Shown here piece after piece: positions 8,252 to 16,001 of a stretch of DNA of 64,000 bases (positions are counted from its first letter, which is position 1; each line of letters starts with the position of its first letter). Origin of the DNA: Methylophaga sp. Its GTDB lineage: Bacteria; Pseudomonadota; Gammaproteobacteria; Nitrosococcales; Methylophagaceae. The notes under the pieces are model-generated. The model saw only the letters and a program-made list of their open reading frames with translations. It searched no databases and had not been told where the DNA came from. The position numbers and the translations under genes were made by a program. The DNA lies in NCBI GenBank assembly GCA_002706095.1, contig PAJP01000005.1:124001-188000 (forward strand). Reading direction: 5' to 3'.

Positions 8252-9355
8252 ATGACATCAATGAATCAGCAAACAGAATCACTTTTATCGCCTATCGAAC
8301 TGGGCTCTATCAGTTTGAAAAATCGCGTCATCATGGCGCCTTTAACTCGTAATCGGGCTGGTGAAGGCTTGGCTCCGACGGAAATGAATGTGGAGTATTA
8401 CCGTCAACGTGCATCAGCCGGCCTCATTATTAGCGAAGCAACATTGATTTCAGCAAAAGGGATTGGCTATCCGAACACGCCCGGAATCTACAGCGAGGCT
8501 CAGATAGAAGGCTGGAAAAAAGTGACTGAAGCTGTCCACGCTGAAGGTGGAAAAATTGTATTGCAAATATGGCACTGTGGCCGGGTCTCACACTCTTCCA
8601 TGTTACCCGACGGTATGAAACCACTCGCCCCTTCAGCCATCAAACCTGCCGGTGAGGTATATACCTATGAGGGAATGAAGCCCTATGAAACACCCGAGGC
8701 AATGACTGCAGATGATATCAAACAGACAATTGATGACTTCCGAACAGCCGCTTACAACGCCCTCACAGCAGGTTTTGATGGTGTAGAAGTACATTCTGCC
8801 AATGGTTATCTGCTTGACCAATTTTTGCGTGATGGCAGCAATCAGCGTACAGATGGCTATGGCGGCAGCATTGAGAACCGTGCCAGACTGACATTGGAAG
8901 TCGTTGATGAAGTTTGCAAAATCTGGGGTTCGGACCGAGTTGGGGTTCGTCTGTCACCTCTTCAGCCCTTCAATGATATGAAAGATAGTCAGCCTCAGCA
9001 GACTTTTGAGTACGTTATTAAAGCGTTAAACGCTTTCAATTTAGCGTATTTACATATCACAGAAATGGGATCAGAAAATCCGGGCATGGCAGGTCCGGCA
9101 TTTGATCTGAGTTTATGTCGTGAATGGTACCAAGGTCATTACATGACCAACAGTGAATATACGTTTGATACCGCCAATGTTGCTATCAAGAGTGGTGACG
9201 CTGACTGTATTTCATTTGGCAAACTATTTATAGCGAACCCGGATTTAGTGGAAAGATTTGCCACGCAATCGCCGCTCAATACTCCGGACAGTGACTCATT
9301 CTATGGTGGTGATGCCCATGGTTACATCGACTACCCTTTTCTTACTGAACAATAA
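8252..9355 (+). CDS. nemA: Old Yellow Enzyme family alkene reductase (NemA-like)
   Basis: A 367-residue FMN-dependent alkene reductase, close to the 365 residues of E. coli NemA. Key motifs are IMAPLTRNRAGEG (FMN binding), QIWHCGRVSH, HSANGYLLDQFLRDGSNQRTD with the substrate-binding His/Asn pair, and YGGSIENRARL. It reduces activated C=C bonds, for example in N-ethylmaleimide, quinones and enones, using NADPH. It closes the nemR-yqhD-qor-like operon with a 15-bp gap to the gene before. A weak hairpin follows the gene. Confidence 0.87.
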   Translation: MTSMNQQTESLLSPIELGSISLKNRVIMAPLTRNRAGEGLAPTEMNVEYYRQRASAGLIISEATLISAKGIGYPNTPGIYSEAQIEGWKKVTEAVHAEGGKIVLQIWHCGRVSHSSMLPDGMKPLAPSAIKPAGEVYTYEGMKPYETPEAMTADDIKQTIDDFRTAAYNALTAGFDGVEVHSANGYLLDQFLRDGSNQRTDGYGGSIENRARLTLEVVDEVCKIWGSDRVGVRLSPLQPFNDMKDSQPQQTFEYVIKALNAFNLAYLHITEMGSENPGMAGPAFDLSLCREWYQGHYMTNSEYTFDTANVAIKSGDADCISFGKLFIANPDLVERFATQSPLNTPDSDSFYGGDAHGYIDYPFLTEQ

Positions 9356-9398
9356 CTGTCGGTAAAAAGTAATCCATTTTTAGACAATAAGTACTCCA

Positions 9399-9425
9399 GG
9401 TATCAGAAAAAAGCACCCTGATACC
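9399..9425 (+). terminator. Hairpin after nemA, weak terminator candidate
   Basis: GGTATCAG and CTGATACC form an 8-bp perfect stem with an 11-base loop, 43 bases after the nemA stop. No T-run follows directly, so it may only stabilise the 3' end of the transcript or act weakly as a terminator. Confidence 0.35.
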
Positions 9426-9506
9426 CGCATAAAAACAGTGCAGTGATGATAACAATACAGGTGTCGCTGTTCTGATCATTAAGAAATACAGACTAAAGGA
9501 GGATGT

Positions 9507-11441
9507 ATGACATTAAAGACTATCTCTAAGCTAGTATTAGCCAGCACAGTAGGACTAATGAGTCAGGCTGTATTGGCAGATCGGGCAGATGCAGAAGCAA
9601 ATCTGCACAAACTCAACTTGCCAGAAGGATTCCATATTGATGTATATGCTGAAGTCGAGGGTGCTCGTCAAATGGCATTGGGTCAATCAACAGGAACAGT
9701 CTTTGTCGGCACACGCGGTAATAATGTTTTTGCTGTTGTTGATAAAAACAAAGATCGCAAAGCGGAAAAAGTCGTCAATATTCTTGATGATTTAAAAGTA
9801 GGTAATGGCGTCGCCATGCACCAGGGTAATCTCTACGTCGCTGAGCAAAACCGTATTGCACGCTACGCTGCACCAGGTTTTGACCTGACGCTCCCATTCA
9901 AACAAATGCGTGAAGTCATTTATGACAAACTCCCGGATAAAGCCCATCATGGCTGGCGTTATATTGCTTTTGGCCCCGATAACAAACTGTATGTGACGGT
10001 CGGTGCCCCTTGTAATATCTGTAACCCTGAAGGTATCGAGGCCAGCATTATTCGCATGAATGCTGATGGCAGTGAGGCTGAGATTTATGCCAAAGGGATC
10101 AGGAATTCAGTCGGTATGGATTTCCAGCCCGACACTGGTGACTTGTATTTCACTGATAATAATGTCGATATGATGGGTGATGACACCCCACCAGGTGAGC
10201 TCAATGCGGCTCCTGAAGCGGGTATGCATTTCGGTTTCCCATTTTATGCTGGTGGCAAGGCACAACATCCAGATTGGAAAGACAAAAAAGTCCCACAAAA
10301 AGTCACCTTCCCAGTGCAAGAGTTTCAGGCACATACAGCGAGTCTGGGCCTTAAATTCTATACAGGAGACATGTTTCCAGCCGATTATAAAGGCGATGCT
10401 ATTATTGCTCAGCATGGTTCCTGGAATAGAACCAGCCCTGTTGGTTACCAGTTAATGCGCGTCACTTTTGATGATAATCATCAGGTAACGGGTCAAGAAG
10501 TCTTTATTGATGGTTGGTTACAAAATGGAGAAGCCTGGGGACGACCAACCGATGTATTACAACTTTCTGATGGTTCATTGTTGATTTCAGATGACTACAA
10601 TGATGTGATTTATCGTGTCAGCTATGGCGATGACAAAGCAGCAAAAGTCGCTACGTCTCGCTCAAATAGTCAAACGATCAGCGGCTTGGTGATGCCTGAA
10701 TCAGCAATTGCTGCACCAGATGGACGTGTGTTTATTACTGAAATTGGTGAGTTTGGCAAAGCGGGTGATGGTAAGGTTACCGTTATTGATAAAGACGGTC
10801 AAAAGTCAACTTTAGCCACAGGCTTAAATGATCCAAAAGGCATCGATTTATGGAATAACGAACTGTATATTGCTGACGTCGATCATGTCGTGAAAGTCGA
10901 CATGGATGGCAAGGTCAACGTTATCGCTGATAAGAAAGCACTTCCAGGAAAACCCGTATTCCTGAATGATGTGGAAATTGATGGTAATGGCACCATTTAT
11001 GTTTCAGACAGTGGCACGGATGAAGGTGAAAACGCTGGTATCTATCAAATCACACAAGCAGGAAAAATAAGTGAAATTTTAAATACCAACTCGGCGATTA
11101 AACGCCCAAATGGCCTATTGATGGATGGTAATGACACACTATTAGTCGCCGACTTTGGTACTGGGGATCTGTACCGCACATCTATCAGTTCAGGCAAAAC
11201 CGAGGCCTTAAACAAGGGCTTTGGTGGCGCAGATGGTCTGGTCAGAGACAGTAAAGGTTATCTTTACGTGAGTGATTGGCAGAATGGTAAAGTCTGGCAA
11301 TTAGTTGAGCCTAAAGCGACACCTCAGCTCATCAGTGAAGACTTTGTCTCTGCAGCTGACATTGCACTATCTGCAGATGGTCAGTCAATACTGGTACCTG
11401 ACATGAAAGCCGGCAAATTAATCTCTTTGCCAATTCAGTAA
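9507..11441 (+). CDS. Secreted beta-propeller protein, PQQ sugar (sorbosone) dehydrogenase-like with a second NHL/SMP-30-like propeller
   Basis: A 644-residue exported protein. A signal peptide covers about residues 1-24 (LVLASTVGLMSQAVLA-DR). Residues about 30-375 look like the PQQ-dependent soluble aldose/sorbosone dehydrogenase family: HHGWRYIAFGPDNKLYVTVGAPCN, GIRNSVGMDFQPDTGDLYFTDN and IAQHGSWNRTSPVGYQ. Residues about 380-640 form a second set of short repeats (DPKGIDLWNNELYIADVDHV, RPNGLLMDGNDTLLVADFGTG) like SMP-30/NHL propellers. It has a good AAAGGAGG ribosome site, appears monocistronic and is followed by a strong terminator. Oxidation of a sugar or aldehyde in the periplasm is the family expectation, but PQQ use is not proven by the sequence alone. 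Confidence 0.7.
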   Translation: MTLKTISKLVLASTVGLMSQAVLADRADAEANLHKLNLPEGFHIDVYAEVEGARQMALGQSTGTVFVGTRGNNVFAVVDKNKDRKAEKVVNILDDLKVGNGVAMHQGNLYVAEQNRIARYAAPGFDLTLPFKQMREVIYDKLPDKAHHGWRYIAFGPDNKLYVTVGAPCNICNPEGIEASIIRMNADGSEAEIYAKGIRNSVGMDFQPDTGDLYFTDNNVDMMGDDTPPGELNAAPEAGMHFGFPFYAGGKAQHPDWKDKKVPQKVTFPVQEFQAHTASLGLKFYTGDMFPADYKGDAIIAQHGSWNRTSPVGYQLMRVTFDDNHQVTGQEVFIDGWLQNGEAWGRPTDVLQLSDGSLLISDDYNDVIYRVSYGDDKAAKVATSRSNSQTISGLVMPESAIAAPDGRVFITEIGEFGKAGDGKVTVIDKDGQKSTLATGLNDPKGIDLWNNELYIADVDHVVKVDMDGKVNVIADKKALPGKPVFLNDVEIDGNGTIYVSDSGTDEGENAGIYQITQAGKISEILNTNSAIKRPNGLLMDGNDTLLVADFGTGDLYRTSISSGKTEALNKGFGGADGLVRDSKGYLYVSDWQNGKVWQLVEPKATPQLISEDFVSAADIALSADGQSILVPDMKAGKLISLPIQ

Positions 11442-11453
11442 ATCATTCTATCT

Positions 11454-11480
11454 ATGCCCGGTGTTCACACCGGGCATTTT
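11454..11480 (+). terminator. Rho-independent terminator of the propeller gene
   Basis: A perfect 10-bp stem (ATGCCCGGTG / CACCGGGCAT) with a TTCA loop, followed by TTTT, 12 bases after the stop codon. It sits at the convergent junction and abuts the end of the minus-strand diguanylate cyclase gene. Confidence 0.85.
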
Positions 11481-13104
11481 AAAATCCAGTGATCACATTA
11501 TCAGTATCAGCGGTCTTCAAACTGGGTTGTTTAAAATAGTTATAACCATTTTTGTGCTGTGACTTCACTTCATACATAGCCAGGTCAGCATATTTAAGCA
11601 GTGATTCCAAGTTGTCGGCATTGAATGGATAAAGCGCGATACCGATACTCGCACTAATATTGACCGTGTTATAGAGCTCACATTCAATTGGTTCACGTAA
11701 AATACTCAGCAGTTTTTCTGCGATACGACTCGCTTCCAATAGGTCTGTGGTTAATCTGGCAAAAATAACAAATTCATCGCCCCCCCAACGTATCGCCACA
11801 TCGTCAGCACGCACAGAACTCAATAATCGATTTGCGACTTCAATCAACACTTTGTCACCTGCTTCATGGCCAAACTGGTCATTAACGGGTTTAAAGCCAT
11901 CCAAATCGATCATAAACAGGCCATAAGCAAAACGCTTAGTCTCAGCTAATGTGATGAGCTGTTCTATCTTATTTTCTCCAGCACCACGATTATATAGATT
12001 GGTTAAAGCATCAACTTCAGCCTGCCCTTTGAGTTTTTCTTCACGATTCCGACGTTCAGAGATATCTTGTAAAACAATCTCAAATGACGACGCTTTATCA
12101 TCATCAGTCATAAGTGAAATAAGACAATATAGCCATCGAGTCTCACCACTGTCCTCAATTTTTATATCAACGGCACGTGACTCACCTGTTAATAAAACCT
12201 CAGCAGCAGCCGACTCTAAACGACTTTTTTCCTCATCAAAGACGGTGAAGAATGAAACGGGGTCTTGCTGAGAAATTTTTTCAAAACTTGGCTTACCAAT
12301 AATATTTCTGAATGATGGGTTATGCAGTTTCATTTTGCCATCAATATCCACAATTGCGATGCCATGACTGGATTGCTCAAAGATATCTCTGAAACGGTTT
12401 TCGAGCTCTTCTACTTCCTGTCGTAGCGCTCTTTCAAGGTTGATATTGTCTTCAACCGAGCTCAATAAGTGGTTGATATCATGAGTTAATAAACCAATTT
12501 CATCATATTTGTGTGATGGCGTAGGAACCAGGCGTTGGTCACTACCAATACGAATACTATGCAAACGCCTGGCTAGGCGTTTAATTTCTGTAATGAGCTG
12601 TCTGTTAAGTAAAAAAATGATTAAGGTAATTAAAATAAATGTCTGCACAGCGATGAGAGTCACATGATTCATAGCCGTTTTTTTAGCATCGAATTGAATT
12701 AAGTCAATATTTGGGGCAACCAATAACTTTCCGACCGTTTCACCCGTAACAAAGGGTGAATCTAAATTAAACCGCAGAGTCTCAACGGGTTCATCAGGCA
12801 TAATGCCACGCGTTGATAATGTTTCCTGGGTGGATTTTAGTACCACGGCTTTCACTAAATCACTGGCGGCAATGCCGTCAACTACCTCTTTAGCCAATGT
12901 GAGATCATCCAGATAGGCAGCAATAGCAGCAGTTTGGGACACCGCATGAACCAGTTGCCTCAGTTGTTTTTGACTCTGGGCAAACTCTTTTGAATAGGTA
13001 TAACTATAAAATACATAGCCAGTACATAAGGCCGACACCAGGCCAGCAAGCAACAGTATTAGGGCTAAACGTGTTGCGATACTGGTACGAAGCTTAGTCA
13101 ACAT
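11479..13104 (-). CDS. Membrane diguanylate cyclase with HAMP and PAS domains
   Basis: About 541 residues: a first membrane helix (about residues 12-35), a periplasmic region of about 110 residues, a second helix (about 150-170), a HAMP-like segment, a PAS domain (FRDIFEQSSHGIAIVDIDGKM, with a PAC-like LQDISERRNREEK) and a C-terminal GGDEF domain. The active site is RWGGDEF. An RADD inhibitory-site motif lies five residues before it, so c-di-GMP synthesis with product feedback is expected. It is the last gene of an operon with a porin-like protein and a short periplasmic binding protein. The periplasmic part may read that partner's state. ATG at 13104 is preferred over a TTG at 13110; it overlaps the preceding gene. 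Confidence 0.82.
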   Translation of the reverse strand: MLTKLRTSIATRLALILLLAGLVSALCTGYVFYSYTYSKEFAQSQKQLRQLVHAVSQTAAIAAYLDDLTLAKEVVDGIAASDLVKAVVLKSTQETLSTRGIMPDEPVETLRFNLDSPFVTGETVGKLLVAPNIDLIQFDAKKTAMNHVTLIAVQTFILITLIIFLLNRQLITEIKRLARRLHSIRIGSDQRLVPTPSHKYDEIGLLTHDINHLLSSVEDNINLERALRQEVEELENRFRDIFEQSSHGIAIVDIDGKMKLHNPSFRNIIGKPSFEKISQQDPVSFFTVFDEEKSRLESAAAEVLLTGESRAVDIKIEDSGETRWLYCLISLMTDDDKASSFEIVLQDISERRNREEKLKGQAEVDALTNLYNRGAGENKIEQLITLAETKRFAYGLFMIDLDGFKPVNDQFGHEAGDKVLIEVANRLLSSVRADDVAIRWGGDEFVIFARLTTDLLEASRIAEKLLSILREPIECELYNTVNISASIGIALYPFNADNLESLLKYADLAMYEVKSQHKNGYNYFKQPSLKTADTDNVITGF

Positions 13105-13516
13105 AACCAAGAATTTTTAATTTATCGTTCACTTTATCTGCTTCAACATAGCCAATAGCATCCGTATCTGTCTCTAAGTAGTTAATCAACTCCTTATCAC
13201 TGACTTCTCTGGGCAAGGTCGCTCGTCCAGAAAAAAGTAATCGGGCTCGGTATGAATTGATTTCGTTAAGTGTTTTATTAACAAGATTGAGATAAAACAG
13301 TTTTCTCGTAGACGAGTTAAGTTTCTGGTCAAGTAAAATAATGCGCTGTCCCGATGCATAGAATGTGGTTCTTCCCATGAAAATATCAATGATTTGTTGT
13401 TTCGATAATTCATTTAAAGGATTATTTTTATTGGCCACAACAACAAGATCATCGGCAGAAGCCATGCTAGGCATCAATGATAACAGCAGTATGAATGATA
13501 CGAATAACGTCTTCAT
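13094..13516 (-). CDS. Short periplasmic phosphate-binding-like protein (PstS-like fold)
   Basis: A 140-residue exported protein with signal peptide MKTLFVSFILLLSLMPSMASA. The mature part has LVVVANKNNPLNELSKQQIIDIFMGRTTFYASGQ and ends in DTDAIGYVEADKVNDKLKILGYVD. That is the signature of single-domain PBP-like proteins related to phosphate ABC transporter receptors. No permease is nearby. Its start overlaps the porin stop (TGATG) and its end overlaps the diguanylate cyclase start. The three genes are therefore translated together, and this protein probably serves as a periplasmic sensor partner rather than a transporter subunit. Its ligand is unknown. Confidence 0.72.
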   Translation of the reverse strand: MKTLFVSFILLLSLMPSMASADDLVVVANKNNPLNELSKQQIIDIFMGRTTFYASGQRIILLDQKLNSSTRKLFYLNLVNKTLNEINSYRARLLFSGRATLPREVSDKELINYLETDTDAIGYVEADKVNDKLKILGYVD

Positions 13517-14760
13517 CAGAATATAAAATCCATGGTCAGACTAAACGTATTAAAACTGTGTTGCTTATCTATAGGGTTTTTCTGCTCGAAAATAAAATCG
13601 CCATATTTTTCAACCCAGGTTCTGTCCCACTGCGCTTTTAATGACACTCTCTGTGACACATCCCAACGCGCACCAATACCAATACTTCCCTGATCGGTAT
13701 ACATAGCATTGCTCGCAGCCTGCGTAATAGCTTGTAGTTGCTGATAAGCGGGAATAAAGGCCGGCGCTGATGTTATCTTCTCTCTACTGCCAAGCGTTTT
13801 AAATTTACTGACGATAATATACGGTGTGATTGAACCGAAACGATGACCCACGCTGAGGTATCCGGAAGCATATTTATCTTGAACGCTGGTTTCCGCTTTC
13901 ACTAAGCTGAGTTCACTTTGAATCAACCAGTTATCTTTGTCATAGCTAACGCCAGCGGCTAAATATTTAAGCCAGGTATCATTGATAGAAAATCCAGCCA
14001 GTGAAGCCGCTTCAGGCCAGCCAAATTCTGATGCTTGTATTAAAGCCTCATCAAGTGCCGCTACAGGATCTGCCTTATCATTAATCTTCGCTTGAGAATA
14101 CAAAACACGAAATTGCCATGTCTGATTTTCCCAACGCAGGCTTACACCATAATTGGGCTCAAAGATAACCTCTTCTGAACCATCGCTGCTGGCATAAGGG
14201 AAATGACTACGTCCTCCCCAGATAGAGGTGGTCAGCATTCCATCAGCTAGCCTGGAGTGATGTTTTAACTCAACACCATCATATTTATCACTGGCGATCT
14301 GGCCATAGAACTCAACTGGATGATGAGCCCATAAGTTAGCAAACCCCACGTTCTTATATTCAGATGACATAAAAACGCCATTCGGCATGCGGCCTATATT
14401 CAGCTCAAAAGCATCATTTATATGGTAGGAAAAAAAAGCTGACTCAATACTTCGGTTCAGGGAGTTTTCTGGTCGTTTTTCTAATAAGAACTGCGTCGTG
14501 AATGTCAGTTTGTGGTTAAACGCATAGTCCAGCTGCATTCCCAAATTAGAAGCAGTCGTCCAATCAAACCCTTTATCGAAGCCTTCTTGTTCAATCGAAT
14601 GTCGATAATAAATATCATCACTATCGTTATAGACAAGACCAAGTGAACCATAACCGTTGATGTGAAAATTATCGATACCGGTATCAAATGCAGTTGCTTG
14701 AAATGGATATGTGATTATCCACAACAACAATAGATATAAACGGTATCTGAGCTCGAACAA
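13516..14760 (-). CDS. Outer-membrane porin-like beta-barrel protein
   Basis: A 414-residue exported protein that begins with a signal peptide (ending near QATA-FDTG) and then alternates hydrophobic and polar residues, as in a beta-barrel (INGYGSLGLVYN, LGMQLDYAFNHKLTFTTQFLLEK). It ends in the aromatic outer-membrane signature SLTMDFIF with a C-terminal phenylalanine. The start is a TTG codon with GAGAG upstream; no better ATG is close. It is the first gene of the porin / binding protein / GGDEF operon, and its promoter must lie in or next to the repeat region upstream. Substrate specificity cannot be read from the sequence. Confidence 0.75.
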   Translation of the reverse strand: MFELRYRLYLLLLWIITYPFQATAFDTGIDNFHINGYGSLGLVYNDSDDIYYRHSIEQEGFDKGFDWTTASNLGMQLDYAFNHKLTFTTQFLLEKRPENSLNRSIESAFFSYHINDAFELNIGRMPNGVFMSSEYKNVGFANLWAHHPVEFYGQIASDKYDGVELKHHSRLADGMLTTSIWGGRSHFPYASSDGSEEVIFEPNYGVSLRWENQTWQFRVLYSQAKINDKADPVAALDEALIQASEFGWPEAASLAGFSINDTWLKYLAAGVSYDKDNWLIQSELSLVKAETSVQDKYASGYLSVGHRFGSITPYIIVSKFKTLGSREKITSAPAFIPAYQQLQAITQAASNAMYTDQGSIGIGARWDVSQRVSLKAQWDRTWVEKYGDFIFEQKNPIDKQHSFNTFSLTMDFIF

Positions 14761-14877
14761 CTTAATACTCTCACTTTCACGACTTAATTAACGAATTCCC
14801 ATAAGAATTATATAGATATTTTCCTCAAATTTGTTATGCAAAACTCAATTTCAAGGTATAGCTGGTCATTACGCTAG

Positions 14878-14978
14878 TTACTCACAATTTCTGTGGAAAA
14901 TAATGTGGATAACTTTCTAGTAAATCTGTAAGTGTTTCTTTTATGGCAACCTTTATGATGTGGTTAAATTTTAACCAA
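14878..14978 (+). repeat. 101-bp intergenic direct repeat, copy 1
   Basis: Begins TTACTCACAATTTCTGTGG and ends in the palindrome TGGTTAAATTTTAACCA. It contains an exact DnaA box on the minus strand (TGTGGATAA at 14904-14912) and a degenerate one 12 bp before it (TGTGGAAAA at 14892-14900). By eye it matches the other two copies at most positions over its whole length. Confidence 0.9.
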
Positions 14979-15061
14979 CGAGAAAATCAGCCGAAAAATG
15001 TTGATATATCTAGGTTTATGAAACAGACATGATCAGTATTCCAGAAATAATCGTATTCTTT

Positions 15062-15162
15062 TTACTCACAATTTCAGTGGATAAGCATGTGCATAACTTT
15101 CTGGTAAATCTGTAAGTGACTCTTTTATGACAAGCTTTATGACTTGGTTATTTTTTAACCAA
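15062..15162 (+). repeat. 101-bp intergenic direct repeat, copy 2
   Basis: Same start (TTACTCACAATTTCAGTGG) and same core (CTTTCTGGTAAATCTGTAAG) as the other copies. The box pair is AGTGGATAA (15076-15084) and TGTGCATAA (15088-15096), each one mismatch from a DnaA box, again 12 bp apart. The end is the inverted repeat TTGGTTA-TTTTT-TAACCAA, in which the loop bases differ while the arms are kept. Confidence 0.9.
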
Positions 15163-15244
15163 TCCCATTTTCGCATAGCAAAGTCATCGTTGAAGATGGA
15201 AGATCAAAAAGAAGTAAACTCGATAAAGGAATCACTTATTCACC

Positions 15245-15345
15245 TTACTCACAATTCCAGTGGATAAGCATGTGGATAACTTTCTGGTAAATCTGTAAGT
15301 GTTTCTTTTATGACAAGCTTTAAGGAATGGTTAAAATTTAACCAG
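15245..15345 (+). repeat. 101-bp intergenic direct repeat, copy 3
   Basis: Carries AGTGGATAA (15259-15267) and an exact TGTGGATAA (15271-15279). It ends in the near-perfect palindrome TGGTTAAAATTTAACCA (15328-15344). It lies 45 bp from the 3' end of ogt. Confidence 0.9.
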
Positions 15346-15390
15346 CACCTATTAAAATGGCTATGGAAAGAAACGCATTATTGAAGATGT

Positions 15391-15894
15391 TCAAACACTT
15401 AATAATGCCCTCTCACGCCCTAATAAAATCTGTTTACGCTCAACACCCCAGCGATAGCCTGAAAGGTTGCCGTTTTTATTCACAATACGATGACAAGGAA
15501 CCAGTAATGCCAGTGAATTCGCGGCACAAGCATTGGCAACGGCTCGCACTGACGAAGGCCGACCAAGCATCATTGCGAGCTCAGTATACGTTCTGGTTTG
15601 TCCAGCAGGTATTTGCAATAAGGTATTCCATACTGACTTTTGAAACGATGTACCTTCCATCTGAATGGGCAAATCCAGCTCGCCTGTTGGCGCTTCAATA
15701 TAGTTTAAAATCTGGATTAAATAATCCGTTAATAAGGTATCGTTTTCCTGCTGTTTTGCATGTGGATATTTTTCCAGCAGGTGCTCAACTAACCTGTCTG
15801 GATCGTCAGCCAGTGCCACAAAACAGATACCATTGTCATTGCCAGCCACCAGAAGACAGCCGAGGCTGGAAATACCTAATTCATAAAACACCAT
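15391..15894 (-). CDS. ogt: Methylated-DNA--protein-cysteine methyltransferase
   Basis: A 167-residue suicide DNA repair protein that transfers methyl groups from O6-methylguanine or O4-methylthymine to its own cysteine. The active site PCHRIV (C134) and the preceding FQKSVWNTLLQIPAGQTRTYTELA and GRPSSVRAVANACAAN are typical of Ogt and the Ada C-terminal domain. The start at 15894 is chosen because AGGGAGGA lies seven bases upstream. A frame extending to 16002 would add 36 residues unlike the family. It reads away from the secreted-protein gene at 16002. Confidence 0.88.
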   Translation of the reverse strand: MVFYELGISSLGCLLVAGNDNGICFVALADDPDRLVEHLLEKYPHAKQQENDTLLTDYLIQILNYIEAPTGELDLPIQMEGTSFQKSVWNTLLQIPAGQTRTYTELAMMLGRPSSVRAVANACAANSLALLVPCHRIVNKNGNLSGYRWGVERKQILLGRERALLSV

Positions 15895-16001
15895 GAACTT
15901 GTCCTCCCTATTGAATGTATTTTTCATATAACATATAAAGCTCTGAACTAAATCGTATTCATCATTGCCAGAGACATGATTGAATACTGAGGAGTGAACC
16001 A

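Larger units (their letters stand above)
14761..15390. other. Intergenic region of 630 bp containing a three-copy repeat array
   Basis: No credible coding frame occurs here. The region lies upstream of the porin operon and downstream of ogt. Three 101-bp direct repeats begin at 14878, 15062 and 15245, a period of 183-184 bp. They are separated by unrelated spacers of 83 and 82 bp. The 117 bp next to the porin start contain AT-rich sequence suited to a promoter, but no clear -35/-10 pair could be assigned. Confidence 0.8.

Noticed and set aside
14878..15345. CRISPR array or integron attC array
   Set aside because: Three 101-bp units are too long for CRISPR repeats. The spacers hold no cassette genes, and there is no cas or integrase gene. 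The ends do not show attC core sites.
14878..15345. Chromosomal replication origin
   Set aside because: DnaA-box-like sites exist, but dnaA, dnaN, gidA/mnmG, parAB and an AT-rich unwinding stretch with 13-mers are not seen here.
15357..15896. Plus-strand frame of 179 codons opposite ogt
   Set aside because: It is the antisense shadow of a well-supported ogt gene, and its product has no recognisable features.
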